34,368 nt of DNA, taken from positions 1-34,368 of the forward strand of contig DATKZS010000100.1 of assembly GCA_035527835.1 (NCBI GenBank), written 5' to 3'. Below are positions 7,885 through 15,269 of this stretch, piece by piece (within the stretch, counting starts at the first letter, position 1; the number at the start of each line of letters is the position of its first letter). The position numbers and the translations under genes were made by a program. Below the pieces are notes generated by a model, which was given only the letters and a program-made list of their open reading frames with translations, was not told where the DNA came from and ran no database searches. Source of the DNA: DATKZS01 sp035527835 [NCBI: bacterium]. GTDB lineage: Bacteria > RBG-13-61-14.

Positions 7885-9033
7885 ATGAAGCCGTTTAAAT
7901 TCCATAACCCGGGCAAGCTGGTGTTCGGGAAGGGCGCGGCCAAGAACGTGGCGGAGGAGCTCAAGGCGCTCTCGGTGGAGCGTCCGATTCTGATCACGGA
8001 CGAGACGATGGCGGGGAGCAAGGGGGTGGAGGAGGTGCGGACGGCGCTGGGCGACGCGCTGGTGTCGCAGTTCACGGAGGTGGTGCCGGACACGGGGTTC
8101 GAGATCATAGACGAGGCGGCGGAGATCGCGCGGGAGGCCCGGGCGGACTCGGTGATCTCGATCGGGGGCGGGAGCTCGATAGACACGGCCAAGGCGGTGG
8201 CGGCGATGCTGGGGATGGGCGCGACGGCGGTCTCGGAGCTGGTGGGATTTAACAAGCTCACGGCGCGTCCGGCGCCGCACGTTGTCATCCCGACCACGGC
8301 GGGCACCGGGTCCGAGTGCACCTCGATGGCGGTGATCAAGGACCGGGCGAACAACAAGAAGGTGCTGCTCATGGACCAGAAGCTGATCCCGGACGTGGGG
8401 GTGCTCGACCCGCTGCTGTCGGTGAGCATGCCGAAGGGAGTGACGGCGGCCACCGGGATGGACGCGATGACGCACGCGGCGGAGGCCATCATGTCGAGCC
8501 GCTCGATCCCCTTTGCCGACGCGCTCGCGGTGTACGCCATCTCGCTGGTCACGGCGAACCTGCCCAGGGCGGTGGCGCAGGGCGAGGACGTGGACGCTCG
8601 GGGCCTGATGCTGATCGCGGCGGCCCAGGCGGGGCAGGCGTTCCAGAACGCCTACGTGGGCGTGGTGCACGCGATGGCGCACGCGCTGGGCGGGCTGGTG
8701 GGCGTGCCGCACGGGCTGGCGAACGGCATCCTGCTGTGGGTGGGCATGGAGTACAACGCTTATGTGGTGCCGGAGAAGGTGGCCCGCATCGGCGAGGCCA
8801 TGGGGCTTCGGCCGTCCGGCAAGCCCGCGGACGACGCGGCGGCGGCGGTCCAGGCCATGCGCGAGTTCGCGGCGCGGGTGGGCATCCCCGAGCGGCTGAA
8901 AAACGCGGGCGTTGACGACTCGTGCATCGCCGGCGCGGCGGCGCTGGCGCTGGCCGACCCGTCCATGTACACCAATCCGCGCAAGACCAAGGACCCCAAG
9001 GAGATCGAGGAGCTGTTCCGGCGGTGTCTATAG
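7885..9033 (+). CDS. Iron-containing alcohol dehydrogenase
   Basis: 382 residues, typical length for group III NAD(P)-dependent alcohol dehydrogenases. Nucleotide-binding GGGSSIDTAK is at 94-103 and PTTAGTGSE at 136-144. The metal ligands predicted from the FucO pattern are all present: D193 and H197 (in GMDAMTHAAEA), H262 (in VVHAMAHALGG) and H276 (in GVPHG). ATG follows AGGAGG at ideal spacing. It interconverts an alcohol and an aldehyde or ketone in the cytoplasm; the physiological substrate is unknown. It sits directly upstream of a glutaryl-CoA dehydrogenase on the same strand, separated by a hairpin repeat. Very strong G/C third-position bias creates long antisense open frames, which I ignored. 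Confidence 0.93.
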   Translation: MKPFKFHNPGKLVFGKGAAKNVAEELKALSVERPILITDETMAGSKGVEEVRTALGDALVSQFTEVVPDTGFEIIDEAAEIAREARADSVISIGGGSSIDTAKAVAAMLGMGATAVSELVGFNKLTARPAPHVVIPTTAGTGSECTSMAVIKDRANNKKVLLMDQKLIPDVGVLDPLLSVSMPKGVTAATGMDAMTHAAEAIMSSRSIPFADALAVYAISLVTANLPRAVAQGEDVDARGLMLIAAAQAGQAFQNAYVGVVHAMAHALGGLVGVPHGLANGILLWVGMEYNAYVVPEKVARIGEAMGLRPSGKPADDAAAAVQAMREFAARVGIPERLKNAGVDDSCIAGAAALALADPSMYTNPRKTKDPKEIEELFRRCL

Positions 9034-9045
9034 TTTAAAGAGATT

Positions 9046-9123
9046 TTTCAAGCGCAAAGACGCAAAGAACGCAAAGGTTTTGTTTTAATTATCTCTGCGC
9101 TCTTTGCGTCTTTGCGCTTGAAA
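9046..9123. repeat. Hairpin repeat, word family GCAAAG (triple-word arms)
   Basis: Arms 9046-9072 and 9097-9123 are complementary at 26 of 27 positions. Words are GCAAAGAC / GCAAAGAAC / GCAAAGG at 8- then 9-nt spacing. It fills the 116-bp gap between the alcohol dehydrogenase stop and the next start, so it would be transcribed within that mRNA as a large stem-loop. Confidence 0.92.
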
Positions 9124-9149
9124 GCACTTCAAGAAAATGGAGATGATAA

Positions 9150-10298
9150 ATGGACCTGGACCTGAGGATTGACGGGCTGTTCACGGAGGACGAGAAGATC
9201 CTGCGGGCCACGGCGCGGCGGTTCGTGGAGAAGGAGGTGCTGCCGATTATCGGGGAGGCCTTCGAGGCGGGGCGTTTTCCGGCGGAGCTGGTGGGACCGT
9301 TGGCGCGGCTGGGGCTGATCGGGATGAAGGTGCACGGTTACGGGTGCGCGGGCATGTCGAACGTTGCCTACGGGATCGCGTGCGAGGAGCTGGAGGCGGG
9401 GGACTCGGGTCTGCGCTCGTTCATGTCGGTGATGAACTCGCTTTTCATGTATCCGGTGGAGTCGTTCGGGTCGGAGGAGCAGAAACAGCGGTGGCTGCCG
9501 GCGATGGCGAAGGGCGAGGCCATCGGGTGCTTCGGGCTGACCGAGGCGCACGGCGGCTCGGACCCGGCGTCCAATAAGACCCACGCGAAAAAGTCCGGCG
9601 GCGACTGGATCATCAACGGGAGCAAGATGTGGATCACCAACGGGAGCGTGGCGGACGTGGCGCTGGTGTGGGCGCGCACGGACGACGGGGCGCGGGCGTT
9701 CCTGGTGGAGAAGGGCGCGAGGGGTTTTACGGCGGCTGACATCAAGCACAAGATGAGCATGCGGGCGTCGGTGACGTCGGAGCTGGCGCTTTCGGACGCG
9801 CGGGTGCCGGAGTCGGCGCGGCTGCCGGGGGTGACGGGTCTCAGGCAGGCGCTGATGTGCTTGAACGAGGCGCGGTTCGGGATCGGGTGGGGCGCGATGG
9901 GGGCGGCGCGGTCGTGCTTCGAGGCGGCGCTGGACTTTGCGAAAGACCGCGTGCTGTTCGGCCGTACGCTGGCGAGCCGCCAGCTAACGCAGGCCAAGCT
10001 GGCGAGGATGCAGACGGAGCTCGTGAAGGCGCGGCTGCTCGCCCTGCACGTGGGCCGGATGAAGGATAAAGGCGACTGGGACCATAACATGATCTCGATG
10101 CTCAAGATGAACAACGTGGGAGAGGCGCTCAAAATCGCGCGGGAGGCGCGCGGGATATTGGGCGCGTACGGCATCAGCCTGGAGTACCCGGTGATCCGGC
10201 ACATGAACAACCTGGAAAGCGTTTACACCTACGAGGGCGCGAACGAGGTGCACCAGTTGATCCTGGGCCTGGCGATCACGGGGGAGAACGCGTTTTAA
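9150..10298 (+). CDS. gcdH: Glutaryl-CoA dehydrogenase-type acyl-CoA dehydrogenase
   Basis: 382 residues, full-length acyl-CoA dehydrogenase fold with the FAD/substrate motif CFGLTEAHGGSDP at about 127-139. The C-terminal region (ILGAYGISLEYPVIRHMNNL, then YEGANEVHQLILGLAITG) is characteristic of glutaryl-CoA dehydrogenase rather than straight-chain enzymes. E362 in TYEGANE is the predicted catalytic base, and R89 (GLRSFMSVMNSL) matches the arginine that binds the substrate's gamma-carboxylate. Known members oxidise glutaryl-CoA, and most also decarboxylate it to crotonyl-CoA, at the end of lysine, tryptophan and anaerobic benzoyl-CoA degradation. Some anaerobic homologues do not decarboxylate, and I cannot tell which type this is. 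ATG is preceded by GGAG. Confidence 0.82.
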   Translation: MDLDLRIDGLFTEDEKILRATARRFVEKEVLPIIGEAFEAGRFPAELVGPLARLGLIGMKVHGYGCAGMSNVAYGIACEELEAGDSGLRSFMSVMNSLFMYPVESFGSEEQKQRWLPAMAKGEAIGCFGLTEAHGGSDPASNKTHAKKSGGDWIINGSKMWITNGSVADVALVWARTDDGARAFLVEKGARGFTAADIKHKMSMRASVTSELALSDARVPESARLPGVTGLRQALMCLNEARFGIGWGAMGAARSCFEAALDFAKDRVLFGRTLASRQLTQAKLARMQTELVKARLLALHVGRMKDKGDWDHNMISMLKMNNVGEALKIAREARGILGAYGISLEYPVIRHMNNLESVYTYEGANEVHQLILGLAITGENAF

Positions 10299-10313
10299 AG
10301 AAGAGAAAAGAAA

Positions 10314-10350
10314 ATTCAACCACCAAGACACCAAGGGAACGAAGAAGAAT
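10314..10350. repeat. Half-copy of a triple-word repeat (ACCAAG words)
   Basis: A single arm reading ACCAAGAC / ACCAAGGGA / ACGAAG sits 15 nt after the gcdH stop. It has the same 8- then 9-nt word spacing as the complete hairpins but no matching right arm nearby. Probably a decayed copy. Confidence 0.5.
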
Positions 10351-10380
10351 TAAGAAGAAAAGATATTTCAGGAGAGAATT

Positions 10381-10462
10381 TCGCACAGAGGCACAGAGAA
10401 TATATAGAAGAAAAACATTTTTCATTTTCATTTTACTCTGTGTTCTCTGTGCCTCTGTGCGA
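10381..10462. repeat. Hairpin repeat, word family GCACAG
   Basis: Perfect 20-bp arms 10381-10400 and 10443-10462 (TCGCACAGAGGCACAGAGAA and its complement) around an A/T-rich loop. It lies between two convergent genes (gcdH and the DUF167 gene), where it could stop transcripts from both sides. A second full copy is at 22381-22456 and a half copy at about 19152-19179. Confidence 0.92.
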
Positions 10463-10492
10463 GACAAAAGCCCTTCCAACCTTGTCATCGCC

Positions 10493-10786
10493 TCAAGAAA
10501 GCAATACCTTCTCCGCCTGCTCCGCGTTGATCCCGCTGACCATCACCGTCTTGTTTTTCGACTTTTCCCCGGAGTGGATGGAGATGGCGGACTTGGGTAG
10601 GCGCAGGGCCTTGGCAAGGATGGAGATCAGGGACTGGTTGGCCTGGTTGTCCACGGGCGGGGCGGCGAGGCGGACAATCAAGGCGCCGTCCGGGCCCGGG
10701 CCCTCGATCTTGTCCTTGCCGCCGCGCGGCTTGACCCGGACGCGAATGAGCACGCCGCCGGGTTTTTCGGTGATCCATTGGTCCAT
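10493..10786 (-). CDS. DUF167 (YggU) family protein
   Basis: 97 residues, the usual size for this small conserved family of unknown function. Characteristic features are IRVRVKPRGGKDKIEG near the N-terminus, LIVRLAAPPVDNQANQSLI in the middle (the family's AxPxxGxAN-type segment) and a C-terminal SGEKSKNKTVMVSG strand pair. No clear ribosome site precedes the ATG at 10784-10786, and a hairpin repeat lies just upstream. It is the last member of a minus-strand run with divIVA, proC, yggS and maf. In other bacteria DUF167 commonly clusters with yggS, proC and divIVA, which supports the call. Confidence 0.85.
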   Translation of the reverse strand: MDQWITEKPGGVLIRVRVKPRGGKDKIEGPGPDGALIVRLAAPPVDNQANQSLISILAKALRLPKSAISIHSGEKSKNKTVMVSGINAEQAEKVLLS

Positions 10787-10807
10787 GGAGAGTTTGAAGA
10801 TATTTTT

Positions 10808-10927
10808 TTTGCCGCAGATGAACGCGGATGAACGCAGATAAGAATAATTATTTTAAGAAAAAAATAATGCCCATTGCGCCTCCATAAAATATATTATCTG
10901 CGTTAATCTGCGTTCATCTGCGGCAAA
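10808..10927. repeat. Hairpin repeat, word family CGCAGATGAA
   Basis: Arms 10808-10840 and 10895-10927 pair at 31 of 33 positions. Each arm has three 10-nt words (CGCAGATGAA, CGCGGATGAA, CGCAGATAAG). It separates divIVA from the DUF167 gene inside an otherwise co-directional cluster. A half copy occurs at 19077-19108, where it supplies the end of another ORF. Confidence 0.9.
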
Positions 10928-10931
10928 TAAT

Positions 10932-11453
10932 TTACTCCACCGCCTTCCTCACCCTCGCGGGCATGATACGGAGGTTGGTGTCGGCCTCATCGTCCTGCAC
11001 CACCGCCCCTTTCTCGCCGGATTCGAGCAGCGCCAGGTAGGTGCGGAGCAGGGAGCGGAGCTCCTCGCGGAAGCGGACGCGGTCGTCCTTGAGCGCCTGA
11101 ATCTCGTCCTGGAGCGTGATGACGCGGTCCTGGGCGCGGCGGATGATGCTGTCGTGCTCGAGCTCGGCCTGGGCCACAATGACCTGCGCCTCCTTGACCA
11201 TGTTGTTCTTCATGTCGTCGGAGACGCGCTGGGCCGTGATCATGGTCTCCTTGAGGATCTGCTCCTTTTCCTTGTAGTCGGAGAGCTCGGAGGACTTCTT
11301 TTTGAGGTCTTCGGTCAGAAAACGGTTTTCCTGGATGAGCTCGTCCATTTCCTGGCTGACCATCTCCAGGAAGATTTCCACTTCCCGGGGATCGTAGCCC
11401 CGCCACCGCGATGGAAAGCGGTGGTTCCCCACATCAAGCGGCGTGATCTTCAT
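10932..11453 (-). CDS. divIVA: DivIVA-domain coiled-coil protein
   Basis: 173 residues. The N-terminus (MKITPLDVGNHRF, then WRGYDPREVEIFLEMV) matches the DivIVA membrane-binding motif, with the expected hydrophobic/arginine turn and the G-Y-D-x-x-E-V-x-x-F-L pattern. It is followed by about 100 residues of continuous charged heptads forming a coiled coil (ENRFLTEDLKKKSSEL through RVRFREELRSLL). Such proteins bind curved membrane at poles or septa and recruit partners. GAGGAGG lies about 6 nt before the ATG. Placement next to proC-yggS is the standard neighbourhood. Confidence 0.88.
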   Translation of the reverse strand: MKITPLDVGNHRFPSRWRGYDPREVEIFLEMVSQEMDELIQENRFLTEDLKKKSSELSDYKEKEQILKETMITAQRVSDDMKNNMVKEAQVIVAQAELEHDSIIRRAQDRVITLQDEIQALKDDRVRFREELRSLLRTYLALLESGEKGAVVQDDEADTNLRIMPARVRKAVE

Positions 11454-11616
11454 AGCTTCCTCCTCTGCTTTCGAGCGCGCGCATCCGCATCAACCGGCCT
11501 ACTCTCTATGGCCCCTGGCCTTGCCAGGTCCCGGGCCTCACCCCCGCGCGACCTTTCCGTTCAACCCCCAACGCGACCTTGTCGTGGACCCCCGAATCAA
11601 CGAGTCACATCACGCT

Positions 11617-11660
11617 TTGATATAAAATCAAGTATAACACATTTTTCCGCACAAATAAAA
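11617..11660 (-). promoter_or_regulatory. A/T-rich region with possible -10 and dyad upstream of divIVA
   Basis: On the minus strand a TATACT hexamer (11631-11636) and the dyad TTGAT-N5-ATCAA (11617-11631) stand out in an otherwise GC-rich 222-bp gap. A 17-bp-spaced TTTATT would be a poor -35. The divIVA gene may have its own promoter here, but this is weak evidence. Confidence 0.3.
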
Positions 11661-11675
11661 TCAAGTCCCGGCCCC

Positions 11676-12497
11676 TCACTTTTTCCCGGCCCGGCCCATC
11701 TCGCGGGAGCGGAGAGTGGCGGCCTCCACCGCGGCGATGGCCGCTCCGCGGAAGCCTCCGCGCTCGAGCTCGCTAAGGCCGGCGATGGTGGTGCCGCCGG
11801 GCGACGCCACCTTGTCCTTGAGGGACGCCGGGTGCTCGCCGGTCTCGATTACCATCTGGGCCGCGCCGGCCACGGTGCGGGCGGCCAGGTCCAGGGCCAG
11901 GGCGCGGGGCAGGCCCATCTTCACGCCCGCGTCGGCCAGGGCCTCGATCAGCACGAACACGTAAGCGGGCCCGGAGCCGGACAGGCCGGTGACCGCGTCG
12001 AGCAACGCCTCTTCCTTGACCTCGTGGGCGGGGCCCAGACTGGTGAGGATGGTCCGGGCCAGCGCCAGGTCGCGCGCGGTGCAGCCCGGGCCCGCGAAGA
12101 AGGCCGACACGCCCTTCCCGATCAGCGCCGGGGTGTTGGGCATGACCCGCACCACCCGGGCCTTCCTGCCCAGCGCGTCCGTGAAGCGCGACACCGGCAC
12201 GCCCGCCGCGATGCTGATGACAAGCGGGACCTTGACCCCCAGCGACGCCAGGTTGGCCAGCACCGCGTCAATCACCTGCGGCTTGACCGCGACCACCACG
12301 GCGTCAGAGGAGAGCGTGCCCAGCGCGACCTTGGCCCGCTTCACCTTGAAGCGCGACACGATGAGATCGAGCCGGGCCTTGTCCACGTCAAACGCCAGGA
12401 TGCGCTGCGGCATAACGCCGGAGGCCACCAGCCCCCGCACCATGGCCTCGCCCATGTTGCCGGCGCCGATGAACGAGACTGTAAATTCTTTCTTCAT
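11676..12497 (-). CDS. proC: Pyrroline-5-carboxylate reductase
   Basis: 273 residues. Catalyses the last step of proline synthesis, NAD(P)H-dependent reduction of pyrroline-5-carboxylate. The Rossmann GAGNMGEAM motif is at 11-19, VRVMPNTPA at 116-124, and the family signature GLSGSGPAYV at 171-180 leads to ASPGGTTIAGL at 231-241. Full length, no missing motifs. ATG is preceded by AGGAGC. It starts 16 nt after the yggS stop on the same strand, a linkage conserved across many bacteria. Confidence 0.96.
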   Translation of the reverse strand: MKKEFTVSFIGAGNMGEAMVRGLVASGVMPQRILAFDVDKARLDLIVSRFKVKRAKVALGTLSSDAVVVAVKPQVIDAVLANLASLGVKVPLVISIAAGVPVSRFTDALGRKARVVRVMPNTPALIGKGVSAFFAGPGCTARDLALARTILTSLGPAHEVKEEALLDAVTGLSGSGPAYVFVLIEALADAGVKMGLPRALALDLAARTVAGAAQMVIETGEHPASLKDKVASPGGTTIAGLSELERGGFRGAAIAAVEAATLRSREMGRAGKK

Positions 12498-12513
12498 GCT
12501 CCTGTCTCCACCG

Positions 12514-13206
12514 CTATTCTCTGGCCCCGAAGATGGCGGTGCCGATCCGGACGCGGGTCGCTCCCTCCGCGATGGCCTCGGTAAAGTCGTGGGAAAGGCC
12601 CATCGAGAGCTCTGGCAACGCCGCAGGCTCGCCGATTTCCGTCCGGATGCGGTCGCGCAGCTCGCGGAGCGCGCGGTAATACGGCCGCTCCCGGGCCGGG
12701 TCCTCCTCGAACGGCGGCATGGTCATCAGCCCGACCAACTCGACGCCCGCGATCCCGCGCACCGCCTCCACCAGCCCGGCCGCCGCCTCCGGGTCCACCC
12801 CGGATTTGCTGGCCTCTCCGCCCACGTTCACCTCGATCATCACCCGCGCCCGTGTTCCCTCCCTTTCCGCCCGCGCGCCGATCTCGCGGGCCAGCTCCAG
12901 GCCGTCCACCGTGTGGACCTCGTACGCCTTTCCCGCCACGTACTTCACCTTGTTCTTCTGCAAGCTCCCGATGAAGTGCCAGCGCACGCGCGGGTCCGCG
13001 ATCTCCCGCATCTTGTCGCGCAACTCCTGCGCGTAGTTCTCTCCGAAATCTAACTGGCCCGCCGCGATGGCCTCGCGGACCATGGCCGGCGACTTCCGCT
13101 TCGACACCGCCACCAGGATCACGGAGCCGGGGTCGCGGCCCGCGCGGATGGCCGCCGCGCTAATCGCTTCTTTTACGCGGGCCAGGTTGTCGGTTACGCT
13201 CGCCAC
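12514..13206 (-). CDS. yggS: YggS/PLPBP family pyridoxal-phosphate homeostasis protein
   Basis: 230 residues, single-domain alanine-racemase-like barrel. K36 in LVAVSKRKS is the PLP-linked lysine. Other signatures are LDFGENYAQE (52-61), RWHFIGSLQKNK (75-86) and the C-terminal LSMGLSHDFTEAI with GTAIFGARE. Members bind PLP and maintain its homeostasis without a known catalytic reaction. The start is a GTG with GGGAGG just upstream. It lies inside the last 47 nt of maf, so the two are co-transcribed and probably translationally coupled. Confidence 0.94.
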   Translation of the reverse strand: MASVTDNLARVKEAISAAAIRAGRDPGSVILVAVSKRKSPAMVREAIAAGQLDFGENYAQELRDKMREIADPRVRWHFIGSLQKNKVKYVAGKAYEVHTVDGLELAREIGARAEREGTRARVMIEVNVGGEASKSGVDPEAAAGLVEAVRGIAGVELVGLMTMPPFEEDPARERPYYRALRELRDRIRTEIGEPAALPELSMGLSHDFTEAIAEGATRVRIGTAIFGARE

Positions 13207-13816
13207 GATCTCCCTCCCGGATCACCTCGATCACGCCGAGGCGCTTCAAGTCGTCCACCACCTCCGTGAGCGGCAGCCCCATCACGTTGGTGTAGCTGCC
13301 CGCGATGGCCTCCACCATGAAGGCGCCGATCCCCTGCACCGCGTAGGCCCCGGCCTTGTCGTACGGCTCGTCCGTGGCGATGTACGCCTCGACCTCGGCC
13401 CGAGTCAGCGCCTTGATCTTCACCCGCGAGCGCACCGCCCTCACCATGGTCCGGCCCGTGGCCGGGTGGTGCAGGCAATAGCCGCTCACGACCGTATGCC
13501 AGTTGCCCGCGAGCTTCCCCAGGAACTTGCGCGCCTCATTGCGCGAACCGGGCTTGCCCAGGACCTCATCGCCGATGACCACAATGGTGTCCACGCCCAG
13601 GTACCATGCGTCCCTGGGCGCGCGCGGACTTCCGGCCACGCCAATGGCCTTGCGCCGGGCCCATTCCCTGGCCACGGCCGCGGGCTGGCCCGCGATCGCG
13701 GAGCCGTCCTCGCCGTTTCCCGGCCGCACCTTGAACTCGAGCCCCAGCCGCCCGAGCAACTCCCGGCGGCGCGGCGAGGCGCTAGCCAGCACGAGCAGGG
13801 CCGTGGTTTTGTACAT
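13160..13816 (-). CDS. maf: Maf-like nucleoside triphosphate pyrophosphatase
   Basis: 218 residues from ATG 13814-13816; a TTG four codons earlier is possible, and neither has a clear ribosome site. ASASPRR (11-17), GVDTIVV (74-80, with the metal-binding aspartate), DKAGAYAVQG (153-162) and GSYTNVMGLP (173-182) are all diagnostic. Maf/YhdE proteins hydrolyse non-canonical or canonical NTPs to monophosphates and are linked to division arrest. The C-terminus runs about 20 residues past the usual end in a charged tail (EGDRGERNRQ) that overlaps the yggS start. First gene of the maf-yggS-proC cluster, behind a strong promoter. Confidence 0.94.
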   Translation of the reverse strand: MYKTTALLVLASASPRRRELLGRLGLEFKVRPGNGEDGSAIAGQPAAVAREWARRKAIGVAGSPRAPRDAWYLGVDTIVVIGDEVLGKPGSRNEARKFLGKLAGNWHTVVSGYCLHHPATGRTMVRAVRSRVKIKALTRAEVEAYIATDEPYDKAGAYAVQGIGAFMVEAIAGSYTNVMGLPLTEVVDDLKRLGVIEVIREGDRGERNRQPGPRKRSD

Positions 13817-13859
13817 ACTTGGTTTCAATTTTTACTAAATTACATCAATAATTATGATA

Positions 13860-13888
13860 ATTATCTAACATTGTCTATAGATTGTCAA
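13860..13888 (-). promoter_or_regulatory. Near-consensus sigma-70 promoter of the maf-yggS-proC operon
   Basis: On the minus strand: -35 TTGACA (13883-13888, perfect), 17-bp spacer, -10 GATAAT (13860-13865, five of six). The start of transcription would be about 35-40 nt before the maf ATG. The whole 13829-13900 stretch is A/T-rich against a GC-rich background. Confidence 0.75.
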
Positions 13889-14009
13889 GCGGGGCCGAAA
13901 ATCGGTGATGAAAATATTTGGTGTCAGGCCTTTTTCGAGCGGTTATTTTCGCGGGAATAAGACATCCCCTGCTCTTGATGAAGCGGTTCCGCCCCGAGGG
14001 GCCGGTTGA

Positions 14010-15230
14010 TCAGGTCTCCGGAAAATAGAGCTCGGGCCGGAATCTCCCGGTCGAAAGATAGGAAGGAAGCTGATGCCTCAAGCAGCCCGCAAGCATGGTG
14101 AAGGCCCTGGATCTGATGCGGTGAAGGGGCTTCTCGCCCATGGCCAGCTGAACCAGCTCGAGCACATGGTACACGGGCTGGGGCGAAGGATATACGAACT
14201 TGCCCGCGGTGAGCATGAGCGAACAACCCGCGCAATAGGTGGCAAGCATGTCCGCGCCCGTCTTGCGCGCGGCCCTTAACTGCGCCGCCGCGGAACCGAG
14301 AAGGTCCCAGGCCAGAAACGCGCTCTGAATGCTGAATCCGCCCCCGATGCCGCAGCAGCGCATATTGGCGCAACTGGTCTTCATCTCCTTGACCTCGAGC
14401 CCGATGCGGCTCATTATCTTTCGCGGAAGCTCAAGGTAGTCCTTACCGAAAAACCGGCTGTAGCAGGAATCCTGGATTGTTACCGTTCCCGCCAGCGGGT
14501 GCTTGATCTCGATCCTGCCGGACTCAAGGCCTTCCCACAGCCACCGCAGCAGGGGCGTAACCTCGAAGTCGAACCGCGCGCCGAAACGCTGAGGCAGGAT
14601 GGTGGTGAACATGCTCGCGCCCGCGGTGCACATGATCAGCATCCGCTTGAGCCCCATGTCCCCGAAAACCCGCTCGTGGCGCCGCGCTATTTTCTCCACC
14701 TGGTCGTGATAGCCCATACGGAAAAAGGTCTCGCCGCAACAAAAGTCCAGCCCGCCGCGGATCGTATAATCCTTTAAAAGCGACGTCTGCGTCAGGTAGG
14801 CGGCGGCCGTCACGTTGCACCCGGGGTATAGAATCTCCTCGCAGGGAGAAACGTCGTTCCAGGCCGCGACCAGGGCCTTTTCGTCAGCAGGCATGCGGTC
14901 TATGACATACGTCCTGAAATTCAGCGGCTGGTGGGTAAGAAAGAACTTCGACCGCGGCTTGAGACCAAATTCCTTGTATTCCCGGTACCAGTGGTAAACT
15001 ATCTGCTCGCAAGGGTTGGCGTTATTAGGGCAGTAGTCGTCGCAGTTGAAACAACCCGTACACTTTCTCAGCAAAAAAGCGCTTGGCCGGCCCTCGTTAA
15101 GCTTCTTCTTTTCCTCTTTCGCCCGCTCCAGCGGCAGCGCCAGCACCGGGCACCGGCTCAAACATTCGCCGCAAAGACGGCATTTGTCCGCATCAAAATA
15201 TTTATAGTTTGCCTCTTCGTCCTTTTTCAT
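14010..15230 (-). CDS. HdrD-like Fe-S oxidoreductase with two CCG domains (copy 1)
   Basis: 406 residues. The N-terminus holds two [4Fe-4S] ferredoxin clusters: C17-x2-C20-x2-C23-x3-C27 (CRLCGECLSRCP) and C57-x2-C60-x2-C63-x3-C67. Two CCG (cysteine-rich) domains follow: the first with PGC138, CCG at 164-166 and C201; the second with DSC256, CCGIGGG at 292-298 and a YCAGC motif at 332-336. This is the architecture of heterodisulfide reductase subunit D, GlpC and related electron-transfer proteins. CCG domains can bind non-cubane clusters that handle disulfides. No membrane helix. It is divergent from a clear paralogue 39 bp away. ATG has GGGAG about 9 nt upstream. Partner and substrate are unknown. 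Confidence 0.85.
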   Translation of the reverse strand: MKKDEEANYKYFDADKCRLCGECLSRCPVLALPLERAKEEKKKLNEGRPSAFLLRKCTGCFNCDDYCPNNANPCEQIVYHWYREYKEFGLKPRSKFFLTHQPLNFRTYVIDRMPADEKALVAAWNDVSPCEEILYPGCNVTAAAYLTQTSLLKDYTIRGGLDFCCGETFFRMGYHDQVEKIARRHERVFGDMGLKRMLIMCTAGASMFTTILPQRFGARFDFEVTPLLRWLWEGLESGRIEIKHPLAGTVTIQDSCYSRFFGKDYLELPRKIMSRIGLEVKEMKTSCANMRCCGIGGGFSIQSAFLAWDLLGSAAAQLRAARKTGADMLATYCAGCSLMLTAGKFVYPSPQPVYHVLELVQLAMGEKPLHRIRSRAFTMLAGCLRHQLPSYLSTGRFRPELYFPET

Positions 15231-15236
15231 TATATT
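15209..15236 (+). promoter_or_regulatory. Possible promoter for the plus-strand Fe-S protein
   Basis: TTGCCT (15209-15214), 16-bp spacer, TATATT (15231-15236). It overlaps the first codons of the divergent gene, so the two promoters would be tightly interlocked. Moderate match only. Confidence 0.4.
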
Positions 15237-15269
15237 ATCTCCCGGGTATCATCATGCATTTAATAGCAT

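Noticed and set aside
11154-12584. 476-codon plus-strand ORF across divIVA and proC
   Set aside because: It spans two real minus-strand genes and their promoter gap, and the product is low-complexity.
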